A stretch of DNA of 64,000 nt from Bacteriovoracaceae bacterium (GTDB lineage: Bacteria; Bdellovibrionota; Bacteriovoracia; Bacteriovoracales; Bacteriovoracaceae): positions 1-64,000 of the forward strand of contig JAIPEG010000004.1 of assembly GCA_021737405.1 (NCBI GenBank), written 5' to 3'. A program made the position numbers and the translations under genes. The notes below the pieces were generated by a model. The model saw only the letters and a list, made by a program, of their open reading frames with translations, ran no database searches and had not been told where the DNA came from. This document shows positions 54,197 to 63,434 of this stretch, piece by piece (the first letter of the stretch is position 1; every line of letters starts with the position of its first letter).

Positions 54197-56364
54197 GCAT
54201 CAACTTTATTAAGTGAGTTTTGAGAGTCAGGAGTCCCTTTTCTTTCCCAGCGATGAAACTTCCTTAGATAGTGAAGAACCTTCTCTGGTTTTCGAGCTTT
54301 TTTCCAGTTACCTGCAAGAAATTTATTCGCTTCTCCCATTGTTGGATAAGGATGGATGGTGCCAAGAATGGCATTAAGACCGAATCCATGTTTCATGGCC
54401 GAGATAAACTCTAAAAGAAGGTCGGAAGCATTGATGCCAACAATGGTGGCCCCTAAAATTTTGTCAGATCCTTTTTTGGTTAGAACCTTAACAAAGCCAT
54501 AGTCAGAGCTGTCCGCAATCGCACGGTCAAGATCATCAATGCCGTACTTGGTGACTTCATAATCGATGCCGTCTCTTTTAAGTGATATTTCATTTTGACC
54601 AACCGTAGCCACTTCAGGGTCTGTGTAAGTTGCCCAAGGGATTACGGAATAATCAACCTTAAACTTTTTAAAACGACCAAATAAAGCATTAACTGCGCAA
54701 AACCATGCTTGATGAGCGGCCGTATGAGTGAGTTGATAGGGGCCCGTGACATCTCCGCAAACAAAGATATTTGGGTAATTCGTTTGAAGAAACTCATTCG
54801 CTTCAATCGTTCCATTTTTTCGAAGGGGAATATTGAGGCCCTCTAGGCCAAATCCTTTTATATTTGCCCGTCTTCCCACTGCAACCAAAATTTCGTCAAA
54901 TGGTATTTCTAATGATCCTTTTTCAGAATCGACTGTTAAATGTGTAGGATTAATCTTTGTCGCCTTATGTTTCAAAAGAAAGGTAACACCTTCGTCTCGT
55001 AATCTCTTTAAGAGGTACTCGGAAACATCTTCATCTTCCACAGATAAAATTCTCTCTCCCATTTCTACAACTGTAACTTCGGAGCCTAGTCTTTGAAATG
55101 ATTGCGCCATTTCTAGACCAATAGGTCCTGCACCTAAAATAATTAGTTTCTTTGGAAGATGATCTAATTGCCAAAGGTTTTCACTCGTTAAAATCGAAAC
55201 ATCTTTTATCCCTTCCAGCGGAGGAACAAATGGAGAAGCACCAGTAGCAATAGTGATGTTCTTGGTTGTGATGACTCTTCCATTTACTTCGACTTCCCAC
55301 GGGGAAAGGATTTTTGCCTCTCCAGTAATACAGTCTACACCAAGCTTGCTATAGCGCTCGATACTGTCATGTGGTTCAATTTTTTCTATGACGTTACTGA
55401 CTCTTCCCATGATTTCTTTAAAGTCAAAATCGCATTGAGCTTCCTTGATACCAAATTTTTTAGATTGTTTTAGGGAGTGGACAAATTTAGCAGACTTTAT
55501 GAGGGCCTTTGAGGGGACGCACCCAGTGTTAAGACAATCACCACCCATCTTATGTTTTTCAATGAGGGCAACTTTTGCATTAACAGCTGTACTTATATAG
55601 GCCGTAACAAGTCCTGCAGAGCCTGCCCCAATGACCACCATATTATAATCATATGCCTTTGGTCGCTTAAAGTTTTTGAAGACCTTTCTGGATTTAATCA
55701 TATTGACGATCTTCTTACCAATTAGAGGAAGAACTCCTAACGCCGTAAAACTGATGAAAATTTCGGGTGAAAGTATATCCTTAAGGGAGTTAAGCTGCGA
55801 GAGTTGGAGTCCTGCGTTCACATATACCGCTGTTCCTAAGAGCATGCCTATTTGAGAAACAAAGAAAAAAGTCAGTGTCTTTATGGGAGTTAGACCCATC
55901 ACTAGGTTAATGACAAAGAAAGGGAAAATGGGAACTAGTCTTAAAGTGAAGAGATAAAAGGCACCCTCCTTTTCGATCCCCTCATTTATACTTTTTAAGC
56001 GATCAGAGAAATGATTTTGAACATAATCACGCAGTAGAAACCGTGATGCAAGAAAGGCCAGCGTAGCGCCAAAGGTTGAAGCAAAGGAGACGATAAGAAG
56101 TCCCTGTCCGAGACCAAAGAGGGCACCGCCAGCTAATGTTAAAATCGTTGCCCCAGGTAAAGATAGTGCCGTCGAACTGACATATATAAGCATAAAAATG
56201 GAGATCACAAGAATTGGCTTATCAGTATATAGACTTTTAAATTGAGTTAGGTTCTCTTTGAGAAAATCTAATGAGAGATATTCGTGTAGGCTAAAATAGC
56301 GAATAGTAAAAATTGCGGCAATTACACCTAAGAAAATCACGATTTTTAATAATTTTTTTTTCAT
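54193..56364 (-). CDS. Fusion of a TVP38/TMEM64 (VTT) membrane domain and an FAD-dependent pyridine nucleotide-disulfide oxidoreductase
   Basis: A 723-aa protein in two parts. Residues about 1-220 have five or six membrane helices with the VTT (SNARE-associated) core, seen as LSLPGATILTLAGGALFG and FYLFTLRLVPIFPFFVINLVMG. Residues 240-723 are a class I flavin disulfide oxidoreductase: VVIGAGSAG (FAD), redox pair C277/C282 in GGDCLNTGCVPSK, ILGAGPIG (NAD(P)H), VCGDVTGPYQLTHTAAHQ and the C-terminal dimer domain (GTIHPYPTMGE with the active-site His). It resembles mercuric reductase/lipoamide dehydrogenase, but tethered to the membrane. Substrate unknown. AGAGG precedes the ATG. Confidence 0.88.
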   Translation of the reverse strand: MKKKLLKIVIFLGVIAAIFTIRYFSLHEYLSLDFLKENLTQFKSLYTDKPILVISIFMLIYVSSTALSLPGATILTLAGGALFGLGQGLLIVSFASTFGATLAFLASRFLLRDYVQNHFSDRLKSINEGIEKEGAFYLFTLRLVPIFPFFVINLVMGLTPIKTLTFFFVSQIGMLLGTAVYVNAGLQLSQLNSLKDILSPEIFISFTALGVLPLIGKKIVNMIKSRKVFKNFKRPKAYDYNMVVIGAGSAGLVTAYISTAVNAKVALIEKHKMGGDCLNTGCVPSKALIKSAKFVHSLKQSKKFGIKEAQCDFDFKEIMGRVSNVIEKIEPHDSIERYSKLGVDCITGEAKILSPWEVEVNGRVITTKNITIATGASPFVPPLEGIKDVSILTSENLWQLDHLPKKLIILGAGPIGLEMAQSFQRLGSEVTVVEMGERILSVEDEDVSEYLLKRLRDEGVTFLLKHKATKINPTHLTVDSEKGSLEIPFDEILVAVGRRANIKGFGLEGLNIPLRKNGTIEANEFLQTNYPNIFVCGDVTGPYQLTHTAAHQAWFCAVNALFGRFKKFKVDYSVIPWATYTDPEVATVGQNEISLKRDGIDYEVTKYGIDDLDRAIADSSDYGFVKVLTKKGSDKILGATIVGINASDLLLEFISAMKHGFGLNAILGTIHPYPTMGEANKFLAGNWKKARKPEKVLHYLRKFHRWERKGTPDSQNSLNKVDA

Positions 56365-56448
56365 TAATTTCTAACCTCTGTGAGTATTAACAGATTAGTG
56401 TATTGAGTGGAGGATTTATTACAAATATTCTATGAGGGAAAATGATTT

Positions 56449-56479
56449 AAGGAAAGGGCACCTATGGAATAGATGCCCT
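56449..56479 (-). terminator. Rho-independent terminator of the subtilase gene
   Basis: On the minus strand AGGGCATCTAT pairs with ATAGGTGCCCT around a 3-nt loop (11 pairs including one G-U wobble), followed by TTCCTT. In plus-strand RNA the same position is a C-A mismatch, so the hairpin favours minus-strand transcription. It starts 9 nt after the subtilase stop. Confidence 0.75.
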
Positions 56480-56487
56480 AAAATAAT

Positions 56488-57768
56488 TTATAGTGAATTT
56501 AGTGCGTTAAAAAGATCGATTCGCCCTTGTGACGCCATTGAGCGTCTCATTCTTCTAGATTTTGTCACGGTCTTCATAAGAACTTCTTTTAACTCCTCTG
56601 GAGTTAGGAGTGGATGGCGGCTTAAAACCTCTGCAGCAATGCCTGCGGCAGTAGGAGACGCCATGGAAGTACCAGACATATTTCCGTAACTATTTCCCGG
56701 GGTTGTGGAGTAAATATTACTGCCAGGCGCTGCCAAATCGACACTTTTACTTCCATAATTTGAAAAGTAACTCATACGACCATTTGATGTCGTTGAGCCG
56801 ATGACTAAAAGATTCGTACTCGTGTAGGATGCAGGATAGGTTAATCTAGTGTCGATATCACGGCTTGAGTTGCCAGCCGCTGCAACAACGAGTGTTCCAT
56901 AAGTCTTACCTATAAAATCAATCGCTTCTTTTACTGCTTGCCCACCTTCATTACGGTCTTTACCAAATGAGCAGTTAATTATTCTTGCACCATTCTTAGC
57001 TGCATAGATAAATGACTCTACAACATCTACATCTAACTCATCTCCACTGTTTGGAACTGTTCTAAGGCCCATCAAACGGACATTACTTGCAATCCCCGCA
57101 ATTCCAACACCGTTATTTTGAGCCGCTCCAATAGTCCCTGAAACATGGCTTCCATGAGAATGAGTATCCATCATGTCGCCACTTGGAATTCCCTGATCAT
57201 CTCTTTTGAGAGTATTGATCCCATGAACATCATCTACATATCCATTATTATCATCATCAATATTGTTATTAGGTATCTCTCCTGGATTGCTCCACATGAC
57301 GTCTTTTAGATCTTCATGGTTATAATCGATTCCTGTATCAACAACGGCTACGATGATTTGCTCATTTGCAGAGGCAAAGTTGCCCTGATAGGCCTTATCG
57401 ATTGATGATCCGTGATCACTAGCATCTCTGAAGCTCCAGACATTATCAGCTTTAGGGTCTGTAAAAAAGGATTTGTTATTTGTTGATGGAAGGGTCTTTG
57501 AAATTTCAACTTTTGGTAGAGCTTTCTTTTGGGCGCGATAATCTCTTTCGAAAATCAGACCTGTCTTTAACACTGAGAGCTCTGATTCTAATTTAATGAC
57601 ATCTTCAGTATAGGCCACATACCAATTTGAGAAGAGGTGTTGAATTCGTTTTTGATTCTTTAGTTGTTTTATGAGCTCAGGTGAGTCTGCCTTTATTAGT
57701 AATCTGTTCGGATTATATTCTGTAGCGGATACAGAAAAGAGTAACATCCATCCTAGAAGAAGCTTCAT
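56488..57768 (-). CDS. Exported subtilisin-like serine protease (S8)
   Basis: A 426-aa preproprotein: signal peptide to about residue 15, an I9-like propeptide to about residue 115, then the S8 catalytic domain. The triad is visible as D144 (VVDTGIDYNHED), H205 (HGSHVSGT) and S368 (GTSMASP), with the oxyanion Asn near residue 300 (AAAGN). An IDDDNNGYVDD segment around 170-180 is a calcium-site type loop. There is no C-terminal extension. It would digest proteins outside the cytoplasm. It is followed by its own terminator. Confidence 0.93.
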   Translation of the reverse strand: MKLLLGWMLLFSVSATEYNPNRLLIKADSPELIKQLKNQKRIQHLFSNWYVAYTEDVIKLESELSVLKTGLIFERDYRAQKKALPKVEISKTLPSTNNKSFFTDPKADNVWSFRDASDHGSSIDKAYQGNFASANEQIIVAVVDTGIDYNHEDLKDVMWSNPGEIPNNNIDDDNNGYVDDVHGINTLKRDDQGIPSGDMMDTHSHGSHVSGTIGAAQNNGVGIAGIASNVRLMGLRTVPNSGDELDVDVVESFIYAAKNGARIINCSFGKDRNEGGQAVKEAIDFIGKTYGTLVVAAAGNSSRDIDTRLTYPASYTSTNLLVIGSTTSNGRMSYFSNYGSKSVDLAAPGSNIYSTTPGNSYGNMSGTSMASPTAAGIAAEVLSRHPLLTPEELKEVLMKTVTKSRRMRRSMASQGRIDLFNALNSL

Positions 57769-57838
57769 AACAATTCCTTTTGTTAGCTTATATTTCTCTT
57801 AGGATAAACGGTGCTTAGAAAAGCAAGAAGTAATCTTT

Positions 57839-57867
57839 ACTGTCATTAATGAAGACTTTTTGACAGT
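57839..57867. repeat. Inverted repeat ACTGTCA/TGACAGT between msrB and the subtilase gene
   Basis: A perfect 7-bp inverted repeat with a 15-nt centre lies 71-99 nt upstream of the subtilase ATG and just after the msrB stop on the same strand. No U-run follows on the minus strand, so an operator for the subtilase gene is at least as likely as a terminator. Confidence 0.4.
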
Positions 57868-57869
57868 GT

Positions 57870-58421
57870 TTATTTCGTATCTTTGTTGTCAGCTTTATGA
57901 AAATTTAATGAGACAGAGTTTAAGCAGTATCTAAGACCTGTCGGCTGAGGTCCGTCTGGAAATACATGGCCTAGGTGGGCACCACAGCGAGAGCAATGAA
58001 CCTCAGTTCTTACCATTCCAAACTTTGAGTCTTTGGTTTCTCCGACATTCTCTGACTTAATTGGTTGGTAAAATGAAGGCCAACCTGTCCCACTTTTGTA
58101 TTTTGTTTCCGAGCTAAAGAGCTCAAGACCACAATTTGAACAACTATAAACTCCCTTTTCTTTATGATCCCAAAATTGACCAGTAAAAGCTCTTTCAGTT
58201 CCTTCCTCTCGTGTTACGTCGTATTGAACAGGACTTAATACTTTCTTCCAATAAGTCTTGTCTTTCTCTTTCCAATTCACAGTATTTGGATCGACCTCTT
58301 TAAGATGAGAGGAAACAAAACCGATTTTTTCATCATCTGCAGATTTTTTAAGAAAGCCGAACATGGCAAAGACTCCTAGGGAGATTATAGATAAACAAAG
58401 AACGACGATTTTTTTTGACAT
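57870..58421 (-). CDS. msrB: Peptide-methionine (R)-S-oxide reductase, membrane-anchored or exported
   Basis: A 183-aa MsrB with an N-terminal hydrophobic segment (residues 4-21) not found in cytoplasmic MsrB, so it acts outside the cytoplasm. Zinc ligands are two CxxC pairs (C94/C97, C143/C146), the substrate region GTGWPSF is intact, and the catalytic Cys is C166 in [10 protein letters not shown]. It reduces methionine-R-sulfoxide in envelope proteins. It follows hemJ on the same strand after 49 nt. Confidence 0.93.
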   Translation of the reverse strand: MSKKIVVLCLSIISLGVFAMFGFLKKSADDEKIGFVSSHLKEVDPNTVNWKEKDKTYWKKVLSPVQYDVTREEGTERAFTGQFWDHKEKGVYSCSNCGLELFSSETKYKSGTGWPSFYQPIKSENVGETKDSKFGMVRTEVHCSRCGAHLGHVFPDGPQPTGLRYCLNSVSLNFHKADNKDTK

Positions 58422-58470
58422 AATTCTTTATACCTTAGTTTTGGCCCTGAAAAGAAGAGCTGTCTATTAC

Positions 58471-59004
58471 TTAGGTGCCTCGAAGTCTCTTGTATAGCTT
58501 TATTGCACCCATAAGAATGAGGATAAAGATAACCAGACCAATAAGTCCATAAGTCATACTCAAGAAACTTTTTAAAATAACAAGAAAAACGATGGCCACC
58601 AAAAAGATGGTTGAAACTTCATTCCAAACTCTAAGCTGGGTACTTGTATAGGGGGTTAAGCCATTTTTGAATTGTTGAAGAATTTTACCGAGGCTTAAGT
58701 GATAGAGTAGAAGAAAAAAGATGAAGACTAGTTTTGTTATTAACCAAGGGTGATCGGTTAATGGTAGCCATTGAATGATAAGTGAAAAGCCTAGAATTAA
58801 AGTAACGATACAAGAAGGCCAGGTGATGCCGTACCATAATCGTTTTTGCATAATGAGAAACTGCTTTTGAAGAATTTGCTTCTCGGCCACGGGTTTGTCA
58901 GCAGCTTCTGTGTAGTAGATAAAAAGTCGCGGAAGATAAAAAAGTCCTGCAAACCATGTCACTACAAAAATAATGTGAAGTGCTTTAAGATAAAAATAAA
59001 CCAT
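58471..59004 (-). CDS. hemJ: Protoporphyrinogen oxidase HemJ-like (CopD family)
   Basis: A 177-aa membrane protein with four or five helices. The N-terminal KALHIIFVVTWFAGLFYLPRLFIY is the HemJ signature; the His in ALHIIF and the later HLSLGKIL region contain the conserved residues, and length fits the bacterial enzyme. HemJ oxidises protoporphyrinogen IX in heme synthesis. No other heme gene is adjacent. Divergent from the histidine phosphatase gene. Confidence 0.87.
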   Translation of the reverse strand: MVYFYLKALHIIFVVTWFAGLFYLPRLFIYYTEAADKPVAEKQILQKQFLIMQKRLWYGITWPSCIVTLILGFSLIIQWLPLTDHPWLITKLVFIFFLLLYHLSLGKILQQFKNGLTPYTSTQLRVWNEVSTIFLVAIVFLVILKSFLSMTYGLIGLVIFILILMGAIKLYKRLRGT

Positions 59005-59052
59005 AGATTCTTTTAACCTTTTTTGAGGTTGATGTCACCATAGGGAACCGTT

Positions 59053-59646
59053 ATGAAATTTTACTTGTTTAGACATGGCGAAACTGATTGGAATAAGGAA
59101 AGCCGTATCCAAGGTTCTACTAATACGGAATTAAATTCTACAGGTATTGAGCAAGCCGAGTCTTTAGTGCCTTTGTTAAGTAAATTTAACCTTGAGGTTA
59201 TCATTTCAAGTGATCTCAATAGAGCGTTCAAAACAGGAAGTATTGTTGCAGAGTCATTAGGAATTCCAATTCTTCAAGATAATCGTTTAAGAGAGGCTAA
59301 TTTTGGAGAGGCCGAAGGAAAGACAATTGATCAGATTATTCAAGATTACGGTCAGGAGCTATGGGAAAGTTTTCGAATTATGGATTTAAAAAATAAGCGT
59401 GTTAAGTTTCCGGGGGGAGAGTCTCGTTGGGATTCTGTGCTTAGGATGAGAAGCGTTGTTGAAGATTTAGTGCAGAACTCTCAATATAAGCGCATCGGAT
59501 TATCAACTCATGGAGGAGTCGTTAGAAACTTACTTCACAGTTATCTTCCTGCCGATCATCACCCCCTTCCAATTCCCAACTGTGTCACTTACTTATTAGA
59601 AAAAAGAGAAGATTCATTTGTTGTCGAAGGACCTTTAGGGAAATAA
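59053..59646 (+). CDS. Histidine phosphatase family protein (phosphoglycerate mutase-like)
   Basis: A 197-aa branch-2 histidine phosphatase with the phospho-His motif LFRHGETDWN (H8), SDLNRAFKTG, the catalytic Glu in REANFGEAEG, and a second His in STHGGVVRN. Relatives include cobalamin ribazole phosphatase and broad phosphatases of the GpmB type; the substrate cannot be assigned. AGGGAACC precedes the ATG. Followed by a terminator shared with pckA. Confidence 0.88.
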   Translation: MKFYLFRHGETDWNKESRIQGSTNTELNSTGIEQAESLVPLLSKFNLEVIISSDLNRAFKTGSIVAESLGIPILQDNRLREANFGEAEGKTIDQIIQDYGQELWESFRIMDLKNKRVKFPGGESRWDSVLRMRSVVEDLVQNSQYKRIGLSTHGGVVRNLLHSYLPADHHPLPIPNCVTYLLEKREDSFVVEGPLGK

Positions 59647-59673
59647 AAAACCCACTTAAAAAGTGGGTCTTTT
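59644..59673. terminator. Bidirectional rho-independent terminator
   Basis: CCCACTT-AAA-AAGTGGG has a 7-bp stem flanked by A6 on the left and TCTTTTA on the right, so both the histidine phosphatase gene and the convergent pckA gene get a U-rich run. It lies between their stops. Confidence 0.85.
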
Positions 59674-59698
59674 ATGAAATGAATTTATTAAAATTTTC

Positions 59699-61285
59699 TT
59701 AGCCTCTAAAAGTTGGGGCTCCGGCCATATTCTTTTCATAGAATTCACCAAAGGATTCCATTTGCTTATGAAATGATAGTGCCAGCTCTTTTGCCTTATC
59801 ATCATAACCCTTTTCATCAGGCCATGTTGATTGAGGATTTAAAAAACTTGTTGGAACGTTTCTCACAGCATGAGGAACAGCAAAACCAAAGATAGGATCT
59901 TTTTGAGTCGGAACCATGTTCAGTGTATTTGCTTGAACAGTTCTGATAATCTGGCGTGTGATATTAAGTGGGAAACGTTGTCCAACTCCATAAGGTCCAC
60001 CAGTCCAGCCAGTGTTGATTAGCCATACTTTGATATCGTGCTTATCAAGCATTTTTCCCAAAAGATCAGCATAAACTGAAGGGTGTCTTAACATAAAAGG
60101 AGCACCAAAGCAGGGAGAGAATGTTGCTGAAGGCTCTTTTACACCAATTTCAGTTCCTGCGACTTTTGCTGTGTATCCTAGAACAAAGTAGAACATCGCT
60201 TGCTCTTTTGTAAGACGAGCAACTGGAGGAAGAACTCCAAATGCATCGGCACAAAGGAAAAAGATGTGTTGTGGGATTTTACCTTGAGAAGATGGTTCTA
60301 ACTCTTCAATAAAATCTAGCGGGTAAGAGCAACGACCATTTTCGGTTATTTTGTCATTGTAGTAATCGGGCTCACCTGTTTTTTCAGTTAAGATAACATT
60401 TTCTAAAATGGCACCAAAAGTAGAAGCGGCCTTATAGATTTCGGGCTCACCTGAACGAGATAGCTTGTATGTCTTTGCGTAACAGCCGCCTTCAAAGTTG
60501 AAAACGCCTTCATCAGAAAGTCCATGCTCATCGTCACCAATAAGGAAAGTTCCTTCGTCGGTTGAAAGAGTTGTTTTTCCAGTTCCAGAAAGACCAAAGA
60601 AGACAGAAGAGTTGCCGTTTTCGAGGCGATTGGCTCCAGCGTGCATAGGAAGAACTTCTTTATCAGGTAGAACATAATTTAATACACAGAACATACTCTT
60701 TTTAATCTCACCAGCGTAGAAAGTACCAGTGATAATCGTTGTATTTGTATCAAAGCAAGTTGCGATAACAGTGCCAGATTTTGTTCCAAATTCTGAAGGA
60801 TCAACTTCTAAGTCTGGCGCGTGTAAGATGGTGAAATCATTCTCATCAAGCTCTTCCATTGTGTAGCGGAAGAGGTATTTTGAAAATAGTGAGTGTTGGG
60901 GTCTATTAGTAATAGTTCTAACACCAATATTGTGTTCTTTGTGAGCACCAACACTTCTGTGAGTGATGTAAAGGTCACTATCTCCATTGAGGTGAGAAAT
61001 AACTTTGCTTTTAAGCCTTGCAAAAGTTTCAGCAGTCATTGAATTCAGAGAGTTTTCCCACCAAACTTTATTTTCAGTAGAAGGCGACTTAACGACATAC
61101 TTATCGCCAGCAGATCTACCAGTATGTTTACCTGTAGATACTCTAAGAGCACCATGCTTACTTAGGGTGCCATCTCCTGTTAGGATTGCTCGCTCAACTA
61201 AAGAGTTAAGTGGCATATCCACAAAAACATTTTTAGGGCTTCGCTCAAGTTTAATACCAAGATTTTCATAGAAAGCATTGTTCAT
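59699..61285 (-). CDS. pckA: Phosphoenolpyruvate carboxykinase (ATP)
   Basis: The ATG at 61285 (MNNAFYENL) has GAGAGAGG upstream; the longer frame from 61312 adds only nine unlikely residues. The 528-aa enzyme matches the ATP-dependent family: RSAGDKYVV (substrate), FYAGEIKKSMF, the kinase-1a FFGLSGTGKTTLS, kinase-2 LIGDDEHG and the adenine-region INTGWTGGPYGVG and RTRYT-like end. It converts oxaloacetate and ATP to PEP, the first step of gluconeogenesis, as expected for growth on amino acids. A 6-bp hairpin (61309-61324) lies in the leader. Confidence 0.96.
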   Translation of the reverse strand: MNNAFYENLGIKLERSPKNVFVDMPLNSLVERAILTGDGTLSKHGALRVSTGKHTGRSAGDKYVVKSPSTENKVWWENSLNSMTAETFARLKSKVISHLNGDSDLYITHRSVGAHKEHNIGVRTITNRPQHSLFSKYLFRYTMEELDENDFTILHAPDLEVDPSEFGTKSGTVIATCFDTNTTIITGTFYAGEIKKSMFCVLNYVLPDKEVLPMHAGANRLENGNSSVFFGLSGTGKTTLSTDEGTFLIGDDEHGLSDEGVFNFEGGCYAKTYKLSRSGEPEIYKAASTFGAILENVILTEKTGEPDYYNDKITENGRCSYPLDFIEELEPSSQGKIPQHIFFLCADAFGVLPPVARLTKEQAMFYFVLGYTAKVAGTEIGVKEPSATFSPCFGAPFMLRHPSVYADLLGKMLDKHDIKVWLINTGWTGGPYGVGQRFPLNITRQIIRTVQANTLNMVPTQKDPIFGFAVPHAVRNVPTSFLNPQSTWPDEKGYDDKAKELALSFHKQMESFGEFYEKNMAGAPTFRG

Positions 61286-61434
61286 AAGGCCTCTCTCGTT
61301 TATTTGAAACACCCTCTAGGGCGTCACCATTTGCAATTTAAAGACAGGGGCAGTTTAAAGCACGGCTCAGAACGTGCCAATACCTGTGGGCCATTTATTC
61401 CCTCTATAGAGTAATTAAATAGTAAAAATCTTCT

Positions 61435-62181
61435 TTATTGCACTGAAACAAGACGCGTTTTTTGTCCCCTAATTGTCTCTAATGTAGCGTCCCATAAGCG
61501 CTCACGATACCTAAGGGCCTGGATTCCCGCGTAATGGGCCCGCAGATTTTTAGCCTCATCACCAGAGCAGATTTCTTGGAGGCATTTTTCTGCTAGTGGA
61601 CCGTGGGATTCACCATCAACTTCAATATGCCTCTCAAAGTAATATTTTAGAGTAGGGCAGTGAATGCCACTCTTGTCGAGGGTATACAAGATGGCTTGAA
61701 AAACATCTGGAAGAAGCTTTTCTCTTCCATGGAAAAACGAAGCCGCAATTTCTTCAACGCGACCATTTTGAGCAGTATCAAGGTTATGCTCAACAAACGC
61801 CTTTACTTCAAGAGGAAGCGAAGATGTGTTGAGTGTTTCGAGGAAATGAAATATGGCATCAGTATTTGCGCCAACCTCTTCCATCGCTCTTATATATAAG
61901 TGAAAATGGCTACTGGGCTTGCCATTTTGATCAACATCACTTTCTTCCCCAAGCACGATCTCATTAATCATCCTAACCACATCAGCAGAATATTTTGAAG
62001 GACGCCAAGGAACATTCGTACAGGTGACTTTATTTTGGAGGGCCTTTAAAAGGCTCATAAAGTCCCATACCGCAAAGATGTGACACTCCATAAAAGTTTG
62101 AATTGCTGAGAGATTTGTTAATTCTCTATAAACAGGGTGTCGCACCAGTGAGAGGTGATGATCATTTATTATTTGCTTCAT
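61435..62181 (-). CDS. DUF3050 family protein (heme oxygenase-like fold)
   Basis: I start at the ATG at 62181 (MKQIINDHH); the frame extends upstream across the tRNA-Leu gene, which cannot be coding. The 248-aa protein has the DUF3050 pattern: HPVYRELTNLSAIQTFMECHIFAVWDFMSLLK near the N-terminus (conserved Glu/His), and a C-terminal helix with YYFERHIEVDGESHG. The fold resembles TENA/heme oxygenase-like diiron proteins, with His/Glu placed as metal ligands. The function is unknown. 139 nt separate it from the tRNA. Confidence 0.85.
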   Translation of the reverse strand: MKQIINDHHLSLVRHPVYRELTNLSAIQTFMECHIFAVWDFMSLLKALQNKVTCTNVPWRPSKYSADVVRMINEIVLGEESDVDQNGKPSSHFHLYIRAMEEVGANTDAIFHFLETLNTSSLPLEVKAFVEHNLDTAQNGRVEEIAASFFHGREKLLPDVFQAILYTLDKSGIHCPTLKYYFERHIEVDGESHGPLAEKCLQEICSGDEAKNLRAHYAGIQALRYRERLWDATLETIRGQKTRLVSVQ

Positions 62182-62320
62182 GAGATTAAATCTAACAAAA
62201 TAAAAGCTGAGGTTCCATACCTTTCGCCGTGTGTAGAAGCTAAAAATAGGGAAGTCTAAGTTTCTCTTAAGAATACGAATAATTTTGTTTATTTTGAAAA
62301 TGATCGTTTGGTAGGAAAAA

Positions 62321-62406
62321 TGGTGGCCCGGGCGAGACTTGAACTCGCACACTGTTACCAGCGGCGGATTTTGAATCCGCTGCGTCTACCATTCCGCCAC
62401 CGGGCC
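62321..62406 (-). tRNA. tRNA-Leu (anticodon CAA)
   Basis: Read on the minus strand: acceptor GGCCCGG/CCGGGCC, a D-arm with GGTAGACGC, anticodon stem GCGGA/TCCGC with loop TTCAAAA (anticodon CAA at 62373-62371), a long variable arm, T-arm GCGAGTTCAAGTCTCGC, discriminator A and encoded CCA. A type II tRNA for leucine; 86 nt. Confidence 0.97.
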
Positions 62407-62468
62407 AACAGAGAAGCATCATAAAAAATTGCTGATTTCCTGTAAATAAAGAAATGAAAACAACGCTA

Positions 62469-63434
62469 TTAGTCGAGCTTTGACAGAAGAAGGGCCTCTC
62501 TCGTTTTGTATCTAAAGCTATTTTGGCCTAGATGAGACTTCAAAAGCCCATTATCAATGATACAAGAGAACTTAATGTAATCTAATAAGTAGCGGGGAAA
62601 TGACCAAAAACCAGTATTTAGGAGCTTCGCCGCTGAAGATAGGATGAAGCTTGGAATGGGAATTGTGGGACAGTTTAAAATATCTTTTGAGCTTTTTAGT
62701 GAAGCACATTCGTCTGTTGCGACGTTATAGGTTCCGGTTGGAAGCTTTTCGAGGCTATCTTTTAAGATATTTGCCATATCAAATTCATGAATGAACTGAA
62801 ACATTGGATTGAAATCCGCGCATACTGGAGCATAGGGGGTGATGAGGTATCTGGTCATCGTATTTTTAATTTGAGGTCCCACAATTGTACAAGGTCTAAG
62901 GACAACTGTTTCAAGTTCTGATTGATGTTTCCACATCCAATTGGTGGCGATTTGATCCATTTCCACAACGTCTCTAAGTTCTGGGTGTTTAATAGATGCT
63001 CTTAAGGGATGGTCTTCATTAATGAAAACAGGATTGTCCGAAAGAGCGCCATAAACATGGTAGGTACTTAAAATAACAACTTTTCGAACAGCGAATTTTA
63101 GGCAGAGATCTAAGATTCTTTTTGTGCCCATCAGGTTAAGGTCAAGCCTTTGCTCCATTGTCCCCAATGGACTTGTGTCAGCGTGGGACATTCGCCCCAA
63201 ATGATAAACACAGTCAAATTCTTTATCTCGAAAAAGCTTTTCGAAATTGCCGCGAGTGTAACGCATTCTTATATAATCAATATTTTCATTTTGAATAGAT
63301 TCGGAAATGCTTCGAGAATCAACCCCAGTAATTTTAGTGTTAGGGTATTTTTTAACGAGAAGTCTCGCCGTGATTTTAGCTAAGCCTCCTGCCATACCAA
63401 TTATAAGGATAGATTTGATGTCTTCCTTTTTCAT
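62469..63434 (-). CDS. NAD-dependent epimerase/dehydratase (extended SDR)
   Basis: A 321-aa extended SDR with IIGMAGGLAKITARLL near the N-terminus (a variant of GxxGxxG), STYHVYG providing the catalytic Ser/Tyr region (YHVYG in place of the usual YxxxK spacing), and RPCTIVGP. A canonical YxxxK is hard to see, so catalysis could differ or be lost. The ATG overlaps the acyltransferase stop by one base (TAATG), so the two are coupled and may act on a common lipid or glycolipid. Confidence 0.78.
   Translation of the reverse strand: MKKEDIKSILIIGMAGGLAKITARLLVKKYPNTKITGVDSRSISESIQNENIDYIRMRYTRGNFEKLFRDKEFDCVYHLGRMSHADTSPLGTMEQRLDLNLMGTKRILDLCLKFAVRKVVILSTYHVYGALSDNPVFINEDHPLRASIKHPELRDVVEMDQIATNWMWKHQSELETVVLRPCTIVGPQIKNTMTRYLITPYAPVCADFNPMFQFIHEFDMANILKDSLEKLPTGTYNVATDECASLKSSKDILNCPTIPIPSFILSSAAKLLNTGFWSFPRYLLDYIKFSCIIDNGLLKSHLGQNSFRYKTREALLLSKLD

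Noticed and set aside
61286-61312. Nine-codon N-terminal extension of pckA
   Set aside because: It contains the ribosome-binding site GAGAGAGG of the ATG at 61285.
62182-62352. N-terminal extension of the DUF3050 protein by 57 codons
   Set aside because: It runs into the tRNA-Leu(CAA) gene; the ATG at 62181 matches the expected start of the family.
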